This document shows, one piece after another, positions 43,081 to 52,821 of a stretch of DNA of 58,747 nt. Made by a program: the position numbers and the translations under genes. Source of the DNA: Globisporangium splendens. Lineage: Eukaryota; Oomycota; Peronosporomycetes; Pythiales; Pythiaceae. The DNA is taken from positions 1 through 58,747 of the forward strand of contig VFIW01000176.1 of assembly GCA_006386115.1 (NCBI GenBank), written 5' to 3'. The notes under the pieces were generated by a model, which was not told where the DNA came from, did not search any database, and was given only the letters and a program-made list of their open reading frames with translations. How positions within the stretch are numbered: the stretch's first letter is position 1; each line of letters starts with the position of its first letter.

Positions 43081-43628
43081 TGCAACCGGACACTTCCGAG
43101 TTACGCAGCACGGTACGTGTGTGAGGAAGCGTGTGCACGACTTCTCTCAAGGACTCTGTTCCAAGAGCTGTTGCCTTCTTCCTGCAGTGCAACGATCGGT
43201 CACCTATAGATCTCTATAGAGTAACCGTCAATAACTAAAGACTTAGTCAGAGGTAAAAATGGAACTGTTTATTTGTTGGGGGTTGCCCTTTGCAGGATAC
43301 CCTGAGTTATCTTTAGTTCACTATCTAGCATAGTGAACCTCCGCTTATTTCAATGTGGACATAAGTGAATGGCTCTGAATTGCCGTGTTATTCAATTGGT
43401 CTAAAAGCATATAGTTTTAGCCTATGAGAGTCGTGTCTGTGACCGGCCTCTAATCAGAGCAGCTTGGATACCTTTGTGGTTCGAGTAAGTGCGGCGAACC
43501 TAATGGATCGGCTGCTTTGGTATTTCTCGTAGCTAAGTACGGAAACTTTAGTTGCATGCGGACTTAGTCCAATGCCAACAGATTGAGCTAAGTTGCTGCG
43601 GTGCAACTTAGCGTGTGACCCCGTTACA
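43081..43628 (-). repeat. element 1 5' LTR
   Basis: 548 bp. Its outer end (GTTACA) is joined directly to an interrupted pol fragment of element 3. The element-3 protease frame runs into the LTR and stops at 43454. Confidence 0.93.
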
Positions 43629-44602
43629 ATGCAGACCTGCGAAATTTCGCCTTTCGCTAGGCTACGCTTCAGCGTCTTCTTGCTCATCCATGGCAAGGAA
43701 ATCAACTCTTCAACAGAGCTTGGAGGATTTTCGACTTCAATGTGACGCATTACGTTGCTGTCACCATCTTCATTGTAGACCAATACGTTCACGTATTCAC
43801 TCGAAGTGACTCTTGCTTGGACACTTCCTTCGTCATCTTGACATGTACCTTGATCAGGGGCACACGGGACACTCTTCTTGCTGGTCTTCTTCTCTCGGGA
43901 TGGCTCTTCGGCTCTTTTCCCATTCGTTTCTTCCACGCACATCGCCTCGCTCTTAGGGTCGATGGCAAAGGAGACAGTCCTTTTCTGGCGCCTGACTGCT
44001 CCACCTCCAGTAGTCTTCTTCAAGATGGGTACCGCTCGTGAACATGGGGGGCCATCGCACACTGCAATATCACGAGGGTCATCCGGGATCTCTTCCACAG
44101 ATGTATACACCCACACCACTTCATCCGTTGTTGTGCAGCACAAGTCAACATCACGTGACTTGTCAACGGAGATCTTCATCTTCATCCAGTCAATGCTAGG
44201 TTGGAAACGCTTCAACCATGGCATTCCCAGAATCAGATCAAACTTGTCATCGAGGCCGAGTAGAATGAACTCGCCTTCGCCTCGGAAATCTTCACATTCC
44301 ATTGCCAAGCGTACAACTCGCTTTGTCATCTTCACAGTCGACCCGTTGGCCAACCGGACGATCATCGTCTTGTCTCCATTCGCATCAGACATTGGTACTT
44401 TATGCCTGGCGATCACTTCATTTCGAACAAAGTTGTTCGACACACCAGTGTCAACCAAAGCTCGTAGAGGCGTTGCAATACCGTCTACATGAACTTTGAG
44501 AACGATCAAACTTGACGTTTGACTGACACTGTTCTCCCTCGTGGAAACTGCATGTGCATCATGCACATTGGGGCCAGAGTCCTGTGTATCCACAACATCC
44601 AC
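43629..44602 (-). pseudogene. element 3 protease/pol N-terminus, truncated
   Basis: In the -1 frame relative to gag. Contains the aspartic protease (VDTGVSNNFVRNEV; the usual DTGAS/DSGAS has Val here) and a charged linker. The protein ends where the element-1 LTR starts (...SLAKGEISQVCI), and the frame continues with LTR-derived codons to 43454. Confidence 0.88.
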
Positions 44603-44637
44603 AGTCCTCTTTTCCGGGCCAGTAGGAGGCCCCGCCC

Positions 44638-45686
44638 CTACTGTCCATTCCCGTTTTTTGGCCCAGGTGACCGCTCGAACCGACTACCGTAAGAACGATC
44701 GTGGTTGTTCGAACGAGCACCCTGTGTCGTTTGCCGACCCGGCAAAGACACCTTGCAGTTCCGATCAATGTGACCCGGCTTCCCGCAACGGAAACACTTC
44801 CCATCGTTGCGAGGACGCTCATTTCCAGGCGTGGAAATGTACGAGATGTCCATAGGCTCGGGACCATCATGCGCAAAATTCGATTGCCGCATTGGTCTCG
44901 ACGCAAACCCTTGGAACTTCGCTTGCTTCATGCTAAATTCTTCTTGCATGGCACGTTCAATGGCTTCGTCCAGCGTCTTGGGATACTCACGGAACAATTG
45001 GTTCCGGATTGGCCCGTCGTTCAGACCAGTCATGAACGTCACGACTTGCGCTGGAACGTCAATCGGCTCGTCCACGATGCTTGAGACCAGGAAGCGCGCT
45101 CGTTGTGCATACGAGTGCAGATCGAAACGGCCTTGGCGAAGCTTGAGGAACTCGGCACGCGCACGGAACTCACTCTGCGGTGGTTCAAACGCTGCCTTGA
45201 GCTCTGCCTTGAAGTCTTCGTAGCTGTAGAAGCAGTTTGGATCCGACAAACGCTTGCCATAAGCCCAGCTCTTTGCACGACCCGCAAGGTTGGACATCGC
45301 GAACAACACTTGCTGCGAAGGGTCTCGAGTTGTCTTGCAGTGATAGCTGCATCCAACTCGACGAACCATCGCGAGAGGGGTTCGTTCTCTCCGCCGCGAT
45401 ACGGAGAGACGTCCAGCTTCAATGGCACCGTCCTAAATGAGGAAACAGGGGTTGCGACCTGCTTCCGGGAGGACATGATCTCGTGGTGCATGAAACTGAC
45501 CACCGCGCTCTTCTGGTCTTCCGGAGACGCCGATCGAAGCAGACTGACCACAGCAGCCTCTCCGATGACATCTCGCATGCGCTCAAGCGCCATCCGCTCA
45601 TGAGAAGACAAGTGAGGGAAACCCTCGATAGTCAACTCGACAGTTTCCGGTACTGCTGGACCGAGTGGGGTTCCTGTAGCATCCAT
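44638..45686 (-). pseudogene. element 3 gag with a frameshift
   Basis: Two overlapping frames (45686-45039 and 45369-44638) together match the 367-residue gag of element 2. One base is missing near 45328, compared with GGTCTCGCAGTTG in element 2. The CCHC knuckle is intact (CFRCGKPGHIDRNC), unlike in element 2. Confidence 0.88.
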
Positions 45687-45792
45687 GTCCCAGACAAGGA
45701 TGCTCGCAGGGTCTTCGGTCTTGGACAGGAATGCGCGACGTGCTCAAAGCCGCGTCGTCAAACCTTTTCGCTTCACTGGGTCGCTGGAAGGA

Positions 45793-45810
45793 CCGCTCGA
45801 AGTGCTACCA
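45793..45810 (-). other. element 3 primer-binding site
   Basis: Minus strand TGGTAGCACTTCGAGCGG, 2 nt from the LTR and identical to the element-2 site. Confidence 0.7.
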
Positions 45811-45812
45811 GG

Positions 45813-46464
45813 TGTAAGAGGGCGCTGTTCCAAACAGTCCCTTAAACACGGCACACACGCTTGTGCCAGAGGAAGCGTCTCCCGACTTGGAGGGAGAGAA
45901 GACGACTTGAGTACTTGAGGGTAAAATTGCAACTGAATTAAAATGAGCTTATGGTTCCTGTCGCTACATGTAAATGAACCCCAAGGGCTCCTACAGGTTT
46001 TACAACTAAAACCTAAACATACACAATAAAACCTATGAATCTGATATATAAAACATTGGGTACACTGAGGTTGAACCCACGAGATCTTCGAGAAGCTTGA
46101 ACTTGAAGTCCCGTGGAAAATTCCCTGCAAAGTGATTGGCTACAGCCACTCACTTTAGGTGGCAGACACACGTTGGTCTCATCACCAGTGCAGTTTCCCA
46201 AGTAGGAACCATCACTCAGTACTTGATTAGTACATGGATGTCATCACTCTGTACTGATTAGTACATGTGAACAACATTCTGCACTGATCAGCACAGAGAA
46301 CGCTCGTGACGTCATGGGATGACGTCACATGTGCATGTGGGGACTGTCGTACCGTAATCTGTTTGTTATTTGTCTCTCCACGATGCACACTGAAGGTGGT
46401 GTGTGGCACACTAGATCTGGGAACAGATCCACCTTCATGTAATGGCTAGGCATAGCCCATTACA
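45813..46464 (-). repeat. shared LTR (3' of element 2, 5' of element 3)
   Basis: 652 bp, begins TGTAATGGGC on the minus strand and ends TTACA. It differs from 52822-53473 by about a dozen substitutions and small indels. It has internal retroelement sequence on both sides, which is the mark of a tandem array. Confidence 0.92.
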
Positions 46465-46477
46465 TCATCCCCTCCTT
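46465..46477 (-). other. element 2 polypurine tract
   Basis: Minus strand AAGGAGGGGATGA directly before the 3' LTR. Confidence 0.72.
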
Positions 46478-46540
46478 AAAGTCACAAGTACCTTGCGTAC
46501 TTTTGCAGACCTTTCGGAGCAGTTCACTTTGCAATTGGCA

Positions 46541-47610
46541 ATGAAGCGACCAAGCGACCAAGCGACCAAGTGAACCGTGAAGAACGTCCGTCGTCCAAGC
46601 GACAGCGGACAGCTCCAGAACTCTTCGACATTTCTCCAATTCTAAAGAAGAAGGGGGAGCTCGAGTTCTACAAGGAGCGGTTCTTCAGTTGGCGTCGGAT
46701 CAACGATCGCGATGATCCGAACCAACACATCGCAGCCCAGAGAGACTCATGGCGAACATTCGTTCGTCTTGAGAACGAGAACCAAATGGAGCGTCTTCTT
46801 CGTCGTGGCAATGCTCGTGCCCAAAGAAGAACTCCTGCTGACGACAGAGCGAATCCCAGCTCTGGTCGTCGTAGTGTCGCTCCTGGCGACGCTACAAGTG
46901 GTTCTCGTAGCTGCGGACCACGTCGGGAACATCAGACTCCATCGTCTGCCGTGGTTCCCACGTGTCCGAGCTCGGTGGATATCCACGCCACCGAACTCTG
47001 TAGAAGCGTTGAGGACTCAACCGCTTCTTCCCACGAGTCTGTCGATCTTCATGATCAACAATCGACTCAACCACCCAGCGATGATCTCCCTGAGAGTCTA
47101 TCAATGGGGGTGGGGCTGAACGCGAAAACGATTGAGCGACTCTGGAAGTGGAAGAGTGCTCATCGCGCTCAGATTGAGACACTGGAAGTTCGCGATGCGA
47201 TCCTTTCGGATCGGTGCGAGAGCCTCGAGGACCAAGTGAAGGAGCAGGAGTCGCGGATCGACTCGCTGACCTTTGGTCTCGCTCAGTATCTGGCTTTGGA
47301 GTCCCGTTTCGAGCAACGGTTCGAGCAAGTCCAGGGCGAACTTGAGCGACTCCAAAAGGCTGAGAAGGCTCGTGAAATGCATCACGAACGTCTACTGCGC
47401 TCTGTGGAAGAGGCAGGGACGGCTCTTGAGGTACTCCGCAAAGAATATAACTCACGCCTTCTCGTGCTGGAAGCTGTGAAGGAGGAGTCCTTCGATGTGC
47501 TTCAGCGCCTTTACGCCGAGAAGAATCTCCAAAGCGATGAGCTGTTTGCTCTTCGCAATCAAGTGGAGAGTCTTCAATATCAGCTTGATCGTCTACAAAA
47601 GACTTCGTAG
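46541..47610 (+). CDS. antisense ORF of element 2, coiled-coil protein
   Basis: The open frame runs 46570-47610 (about 346 codons). The only upstream ATG (46541) is out of frame because of three tandem copies of AAGCGACC; with two copies it would be in frame and add MKRPSDQ. The protein has a basic N-terminus (PSSKRQRTAPELFDISPI), a segment GELEFYKERFFSWRRINDRD similar in pattern to one in the element-1 ORF, and a Ser/Arg-rich disordered stretch opposite the pol chromodomain (46892-47100). A long C-terminal coiled coil follows (about residues 186-346: RDAILSDRCESLEDQVKEQE, LFALRNQVESLQYQLDRLQK). The coiled coil is far too regular for a chance shadow, while the pol linker opposite it is featureless. 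It overlaps pol by 719 bp and starts about 80 bp inside the 3' LTR. Function unknown. Confidence 0.72.
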
Positions 47611-50600
47611 GATCGGCTGATCCACTTGGAAGGTAAGGCTTTAGTCTACCCACACAAAATGTAGGATGTAGACGCATGCGTGTAGGTATGTCTAGCGTGT
47701 AGGCATCACCATTGCATTTAACCACCTTGAACGGTCCAATGAACCTTGGTAGAAGCTTCGAGCTTCCCAAGTTGGACACTGCATGTTCAGGCAGGTTCGC
47801 CGTGCTAAGTAATACAAGATCATTGATCTTATATACTTGCTTGTTCTTCCTTCCACTCTTGTCTGCTTGTTCCTTTTGCAGATCCTGAGCCTTCGCGATT
47901 GCGTCTCGAACAAACCTCACAACGGCTTGTCTCCTCACAACAAAGTCATCGACTTGCTGTGCCTCACGACTAGTGATGTCGTTGAGGGGTTTCATCGAGT
48001 CAAAGTTGGCTTTTAACTCGACAACAGCATTCAGGTCATACGACGACTGCGGCTTATTGCCTTTAGCCGTAGTCCCTCCCCCACTTAAGGTAGAGACCTC
48101 ACCCATTATGGAAGCAGGCATTCGAGGATGAATGCCATAGTTCACATAAAATGGAGAGTGACCTGTCGAGACATGCGTGGAGTTGTTCAACGCAAACTCG
48201 GCAAGAGGGAGAAATTCACTCCACTCTTTGAAAGACGTTGCGTAGCTGCGCAACACGTCTTCGAGGACACGATTCACTCGCTCAGTTTGACCATCCGTTT
48301 CAGGATGTGCTGCTGTTGAGATGGACAACTTGGTGTCCAGAAGTCCAAACAGTGCACGCCAAAACTTGGACGTAAACCGAGTGTCACGGTCAGACACGAT
48401 CTCAACGGGCAGGCCATGCAGACGGAATACGACGTCTACAAAGACCTTGGCCGTCATTTCGGCTGAGATCTTATCCGAAACAGGCGCGAGATGGACCATC
48501 TTGCTGAATCGGTCCACAAACACAAGGATGCCATTGCGTCCGTGTTTGTCTCGAGGAAGTCCGAATATGAAATCCATACTCACAGACTTCCAACTGTCCG
48601 ATGGGACAGCCAATGAACGAAGTGGTGCCTGCGTGGAACCAGAGGGTTTCACTCGTTGGCAGATCTCGCAAGTCCTCACATACTTGCGAACCCACTTGTA
48701 CATGTGTGGCCAGTAGTAATCCCGGGAAAGGCTGAGAAACGTTTTCTCACGTCCGAGATGGCCACCCGAAGTACTGTCATGGTACTCATACAAGAGTCGA
48801 TGACGCAGACCTTCGTCGTTGGGAACAACAACCCTTGCTGTATCCCCTTGTTCAACCGCGTAGTACAACAACCCATTGTGTACTCGGAAGCGGTGAACTC
48901 GCGACCTTGTTCGAGCAGGCAAGCTCTGCAGTGCTTTGTCCGAAGGGTCCTTGAAATACTTCAACAAGTCCTGACATGTTTCGTCAGACTTGTACCCTTC
49001 GACAATGTCTTCTCGCACTGTCGTCGTAGCTTGAACTGCGATCGCTTGGACGTCTTCACAGAGTCGACACGCTCCGTCCGTGTCTTCACTCTTGGTCTTC
49101 GTATCATAGTCCGGACGTCTTGACAACGCATCGGCTAAGATGTTCGTCTTGCCTGGCTTGTAGTGTACAACAAAGTTGTACTCTGCAAAGAAAGAGAACC
49201 ATCTCGCCATTCTTTGCGACAAATGAGGAGTCTTCACTGCCGTACGCAGCGACGCATGATCTGTGTAGATCGCGAAGCGCTCCTCTCCAAGCAGATACAC
49301 ACGGAACTTGACCAAAGAATACTTCATCGCAAGAAGTTCTTTGTCATGAACTGGGTAGTTCCGTTCTGCGGGTCGGAGTTGTCGTGACTGATACGACACA
49401 ACTCGCTCATGACCCTCATCATCGTGTTGCATCAACGCGCAACCGATGGCATAGTCGCTTGCATCGCAAACCACATGAAAAGGCTTGTCGTGGTTTGCAA
49501 TTGCCAGCACGGGACCTTCTCGCAGACTCCTCTTCACTTCGGCAAATGCCATTTGATGGTCACTGGACCACTCCCACTCAATGTCCTTCTTCAGGAGCTG
49601 TGTGAGGGGTTGCACCAACGCTGCATAATTGCGCGTGTACTTGTGCAAGTAATTGGCCAAACCCAGCCATTGTCTCAGCTGTTTGACATTCTGAGGCACA
49701 GGCCAATCGTCAATAGCTTTGACCTTCTCCGGATCAACTCGAACGCCATGCTTTCCCACAAAGCAGCCGAGAACGGGGATCTCTTGTGCAAAGAATATGC
49801 ACTTCTTCAGGTTAGCGTAGAGCTTGTTCTCTCGCATGACCTGAAAGACTTGACGGAGGTGGTCAAGATGAACATCAACGTCAGACTTTTCACCCGTGGT
49901 TTTACTATGAACGAAAATATCGTCAAAGTAACTCGGTGCAAACCCTCTCAATGGACGAAGTAAATTCGTGACCATCCTATTGAAAGTCGCAGGAGCATTC
50001 TTCAAACCCTGTGGCATCACTAACCATTCCCACAGCATACCACTCGGGGTACTCACTGCAGTTAGTGGTACATCGTCTTCGCGCATTCGAATCTGATAGA
50101 ACCCATCTTTCAGATCGATAGCACTGAAGACAGTACTGCCAACCATTCCATCAAGGATCATATCCTTGTGTGGAACCGGAGTTTGGGCTGGAATGGTAGC
50201 GTCGTTCAGCTTGTTGAAAGCGTGGACGATGCGCCAACCACCAGTTGCCTTCTTCACACAGAAGGTTGGGCTACAATGTGGAGACTTGCTTTCTCGCACA
50301 TGGCCAGCCTTGGCACGTTGCGCAAAGAACTCGTCGATCGCAACGACTTGTTCTCTTGGCAACGGCCACTGCCGTGTGATACAATACTTCGTGCCAGGAA
50401 GTATGTCAATCTCGTGACGAATGCCTCTATCGAATGGCAGTTCGTCCGGCACCTTGTCTGGGAATATGTCCTCATATTCCCTGGCAAGTTCATACACGGG
50501 GTTCGTTTTGAGAGCGTCCCATGACTGCTCCTCGAACCTCTCCTTCCGTGTCTTCTCATCGAACACTTCAGCCTCCGTTGCTGATACCGTGTTGATGTCT

Positions 50601-51478
50601 TCTGCATCGTCAACATCGACGATCATGCAGACCTGCGAAATTTCGCCTTTCGCTAGGCTACGCTTCAGCGTCTTCTTGCTCATCCACGGCAAGGAAATCA
50701 ACTCTTCGACTGAGCTTGGAGGATTTTCGACTTCAATGTGACGCATTACGTTGCTGTCACCATCTTCATTGTAGACCAAGACGTTCACGTATTCACTCGA
50801 AGTGACTCTTGCTTGGACACTTCCTTCGTCATCTTGACTTGTACCTTGATCAGGGGCACACGTTGCGCTTGCAACACTTGACGATATCTGCTTCTTTTTC
50901 TTGGTCATCTTGTCTCGGGATGACTCTTCGGCTCTTTTCCCATTCGTTTCTTCCACGCACATCGCCTCATCCATGGGGTCGATGGCAAAGGAGACAGTCT
51001 TTTTCTGGCGCCTGACTGCTCCACCTCCAGTAGTCTTCTTCAAGATGGGTACCGCTCGTGAACATGGGGGGCCATCGCACACCGCAATATCACGAGGGTC
51101 ATCTGGGATCTCTTCCACAGATGTATACACCCACACCACTTCATCCGTTGTCACACAGCTCAAGTCAGCATCGCGTGACTTGTCAACGGAGATCTTCATC
51201 TTCATCCAGTCAATGCTAGGTTGGTAACGCTTCAGCCATGGCATTCCCAGAATCAGATCAAACCTGTCATCGAGGTCGAGTAAAATGAACTCGTCTTCAC
51301 CTCGGAAATCTTCACACTTGATTGCCAAGCGCACCACGCGCTTCGGCATCTTCACAGTTGACCCATTTGCCAACCGGACGATCATTGTCTTCTCTTCATA
51401 CGCATCAGGCACGAAGACACCATGCCTGACGATCACTTCATTTCGAACAAAATTGTTCGACGCACCAGTGTCAACCAA
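46892..51478 (-). CDS. element 2 pol (protease-RT-RNase H-integrase-chromodomain)
   Basis: 1528 codons open. Protease DTGASNNF at the start; RT about residues 396-590 with SYFDDIFV near 516; RNase H (VVCDASDYAIGC, KELLAM, YTDHASL); integrase zinc site and DDE (MDFIFG, VSDRDTRF, ETDGQTERVN); GPF module near 1244 (LPRFIGPFKV); a low-complexity Pro/Ser/Arg linker; and a chromodomain at about 1470-1525 (RFYRVRWRGYPPSSDTWEP). All catalytic residues are present. The true N-terminus lies upstream in the -1 frame to gag (to about 51815) but is cut off by two one-base deletions (near 51508 and 51614) relative to element 3. The last 719 bp overlap the antisense ORF. Confidence 0.92.
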   Translation of the reverse strand: MVDTGASNNFVRNEVIVRHGVFVPDAYEEKTMIVRLANGSTVKMPKRVVRLAIKCEDFRGEDEFILLDLDDRFDLILGMPWLKRYQPSIDWMKMKISVDKSRDADLSCVTTDEVVWVYTSVEEIPDDPRDIAVCDGPPCSRAVPILKKTTGGGAVRRQKKTVSFAIDPMDEAMCVEETNGKRAEESSRDKMTKKKKQISSSVASATCAPDQGTSQDDEGSVQARVTSSEYVNVLVYNEDGDSNVMRHIEVENPPSSVEELISLPWMSKKTLKRSLAKGEISQVCMIVDVDDAEDINTVSATEAEVFDEKTRKERFEEQSWDALKTNPVYELAREYEDIFPDKVPDELPFDRGIRHEIDILPGTKYCITRQWPLPREQVVAIDEFFAQRAKAGHVRESKSPHCSPTFCVKKATGGWRIVHAFNKLNDATIPAQTPVPHKDMILDGMVGSTVFSAIDLKDGFYQIRMREDDVPLTAVSTPSGMLWEWLVMPQGLKNAPATFNRMVTNLLRPLRGFAPSYFDDIFVHSKTTGEKSDVDVHLDHLRQVFQVMRENKLYANLKKCIFFAQEIPVLGCFVGKHGVRVDPEKVKAIDDWPVPQNVKQLRQWLGLANYLHKYTRNYAALVQPLTQLLKKDIEWEWSSDHQMAFAEVKRSLREGPVLAIANHDKPFHVVCDASDYAIGCALMQHDDEGHERVVSYQSRQLRPAERNYPVHDKELLAMKYSLVKFRVYLLGEERFAIYTDHASLRTAVKTPHLSQRMARWFSFFAEYNFVVHYKPGKTNILADALSRRPDYDTKTKSEDTDGACRLCEDVQAIAVQATTTVREDIVEGYKSDETCQDLLKYFKDPSDKALQSLPARTRSRVHRFRVHNGLLYYAVEQGDTARVVVPNDEGLRHRLLYEYHDSTSGGHLGREKTFLSLSRDYYWPHMYKWVRKYVRTCEICQRVKPSGSTQAPLRSLAVPSDSWKSVSMDFIFGLPRDKHGRNGILVFVDRFSKMVHLAPVSDKISAEMTAKVFVDVVFRLHGLPVEIVSDRDTRFTSKFWRALFGLLDTKLSISTAAHPETDGQTERVNRVLEDVLRSYATSFKEWSEFLPLAEFALNNSTHVSTGHSPFYVNYGIHPRMPASIMGEVSTLSGGGTTAKGNKPQSSYDLNAVVELKANFDSMKPLNDITSREAQQVDDFVVRRQAVVRFVRDAIAKAQDLQKEQADKSGRKNKQVYKINDLVLLSTANLPEHAVSNLGSSKLLPRFIGPFKVVKCNGDAYTLDIPTRMRLHPTFCVGRLKPYLPSGSADPTKSFVDDQADIEDSPLDCEEQTAHRFGDSSRRKGAEAHRRTPPSQLPAREGVSYILCGVPQEPSLPLPQSAVDVRDAFHEPSQPFGVAQVRPGLARTVARNGTPKPDTERDQRSASRSATPAPSLGPRGSRTDPKGSHRELPVSQSERDEHSSTSRVAQSFSRSAPPPLIDSQGDHRWVVESIVDHEDRQTRGKKRLSPQRFYRVRWRGYPPSSDTWEPRQTMESDVPDVVRSYENHL

Positions 51479-51655
51479 AGCTCGTAGAGGCGTTGCAATA
51501 CCGTCTACAGAACTTTGAGAACGATCAAACTTGACGTTTGACTGACACTGTTCTCCCTCGTGGAAACTGCATGTGCATCATGCACATTGGGGCCAGAGTC
51601 CTGTGTATCCACAAATCCACAGTCCTCTTTTCCGGGCCAGTAGGAGGCCCCGCCC

Positions 51656-52759
51656 CTACTGTCCATTCCCGTTTTTTGGCCCAGGCGACCGCTCGAACCG
51701 ACGACCGTAAGAACGATCGTGGTTGTTCGAATGAGCACCCTGTGTCGTTTGCCGACCCGGCAAAGACACCTTGCAGTTCCGAGCAATGGGACCCGGCTTC
51801 CCGCAACGGAAACACTTCCCATCGTTGCGAGGACGCTCATTTCCAGGCGTGGAAATGTACGAGATGTCCATAGGCTCGGGACCATCATGCGCAACATTCG
51901 ATTGCCGCATTGGTCTCGACGCAAACCCTTGGAACTTGGCTTGCTTCATGCTAAACTCTTCTTGCATGGCACGTTTAATGGCTTCGTCCAGCGTCTTGGG
52001 ATACTCACGGAACAGTTGGTTCCGGATTGGACCGTCGTTCAGACCCGCCATGAACGTCGCGACTTGCGTCGGAACGTCAATCGGCTCGTCAACGATGCTC
52101 GACACCAAGTAGCGAGCACGTTGTGCATACGAGTGAAGGTCGAAACGGCCTTGACGAAGCTTGAGGAACTCGGCGCGCGCACGGAACTCACTCTGTGGTG
52201 GTTCAAACGCCTTCTTGAGTTCGGCCTTGAAATGATCGTAGATGGGGAAGCAGTTTAGATCGGCTAAACGCTTGCCATACGCCCAGCTCTTTGCACGACC
52301 CGCAAGGTTGGACATCGCGAACAACACTTGCTGCGAAGGGTCTCGCAGTTGTCTTGCAGTGATAGCTGCATCCAACTCGACGAACCATCGCGAGAGGGGT
52401 TCGTTCTCTCCGCCGCGATACGGAGAGACGTCAAGCTTCAATGGCACCGTCCTAAATGAGGAAACAGGGGTTGCGACCTGCTTTCGAGATTCAATAATCT
52501 CGTGGTGCATGAAGCTGATCACCGCGCTCTTCTGGTCTTCCGGAGACGCCGATCGAAGCAGACTGACCACAGCAGCCTCTCCGATGACATCTCGCATGCG
52601 CTCAAGCGCCATCCACTCATGAGAAGACAAATGAGGGAAACCCTCAATAGTCAACTCGACAGTTTCCGGTACTGCTGGACCGAGTGGCACATCTACTCCT
52701 TCCATGTTCTCAGACACGGACGGAAGTAGGTCTTGGACAGGAATGCGCGAAGTGCTCAA
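51656..52759 (-). CDS. element 2 gag
   Basis: 367 residues, open. Capsid-type domain (LSRWFVELDAAITARQL, YAQRARYLVSSI, FMAGLNDGPIRNQLFREYPK) and a C-terminal knuckle that reads CFRCGKPGPIARNC: the His of the CCHC motif is Pro, so zinc binding is probably lost. Element 3 keeps the His. Upstream frame and primer site are intact. Confidence 0.9.
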   Translation of the reverse strand: MSTSRIPVQDLLPSVSENMEGVDVPLGPAVPETVELTIEGFPHLSSHEWMALERMRDVIGEAAVVSLLRSASPEDQKSAVISFMHHEIIESRKQVATPVSSFRTVPLKLDVSPYRGGENEPLSRWFVELDAAITARQLRDPSQQVLFAMSNLAGRAKSWAYGKRLADLNCFPIYDHFKAELKKAFEPPQSEFRARAEFLKLRQGRFDLHSYAQRARYLVSSIVDEPIDVPTQVATFMAGLNDGPIRNQLFREYPKTLDEAIKRAMQEEFSMKQAKFQGFASRPMRQSNVAHDGPEPMDISYISTPGNERPRNDGKCFRCGKPGPIARNCKVSLPGRQTTQGAHSNNHDRSYGRRFERSPGPKNGNGQ

Positions 52760-52801
52760 AGCCGCGTCGTCAAACCTTTCTTGGCTTGGTCGCTGGAAGG
52801 A

Positions 52802-52819
52802 CCGCTCGAAGTGCTACCA
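52802..52819 (-). other. element 2 primer-binding site
   Basis: Minus strand TGGTAGCACTTCGAGCGG, 2 nt inside the 5' LTR. Confidence 0.7.
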
Positions 52820-52821
52820 GG

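Larger units (their letters stand above)
35002..43628 (-). mobile_element. Ty3/Gypsy chromodomain retrotransposon, element 1
   Basis: 8.6 kb, bounded by 548-bp LTRs that start TG and end CA (TGTAAC...GTTACA). Sense order on the minus strand: 5' LTR (43081-43628), tRNA-Met-like primer site, gag, pol (protease, RT, RNase H, integrase, chromodomain, in the -1 frame to gag), polypurine tract, 3' LTR (35002-35549). An extra ORF on the plus strand sits between the 3' LTR and pol and overlaps the pol 3' end. Ten differences counted by eye between the LTRs (about 1.8%) suggest fairly recent insertion. Pol has one nonsense codon and one frameshift, so this copy is probably not autonomous. The 5-bp flanks (CCGAG left, ATGCA right) do not match, so no target-site duplication remains. 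Confidence 0.93.
43629..45812 (-). mobile_element. element 3: truncated Gypsy copy of the element-2 family
   Basis: Very similar to 50627-52821 of element 2. It includes the primer-binding site, gag and the protease part of pol and is cut at 43628 by element 1. The rest of its pol is absent on the far side of element 1. Its 5' LTR (45813-46464) is also the 3' LTR of element 2, so the two form a tandem array with a shared LTR. Confidence 0.88.
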
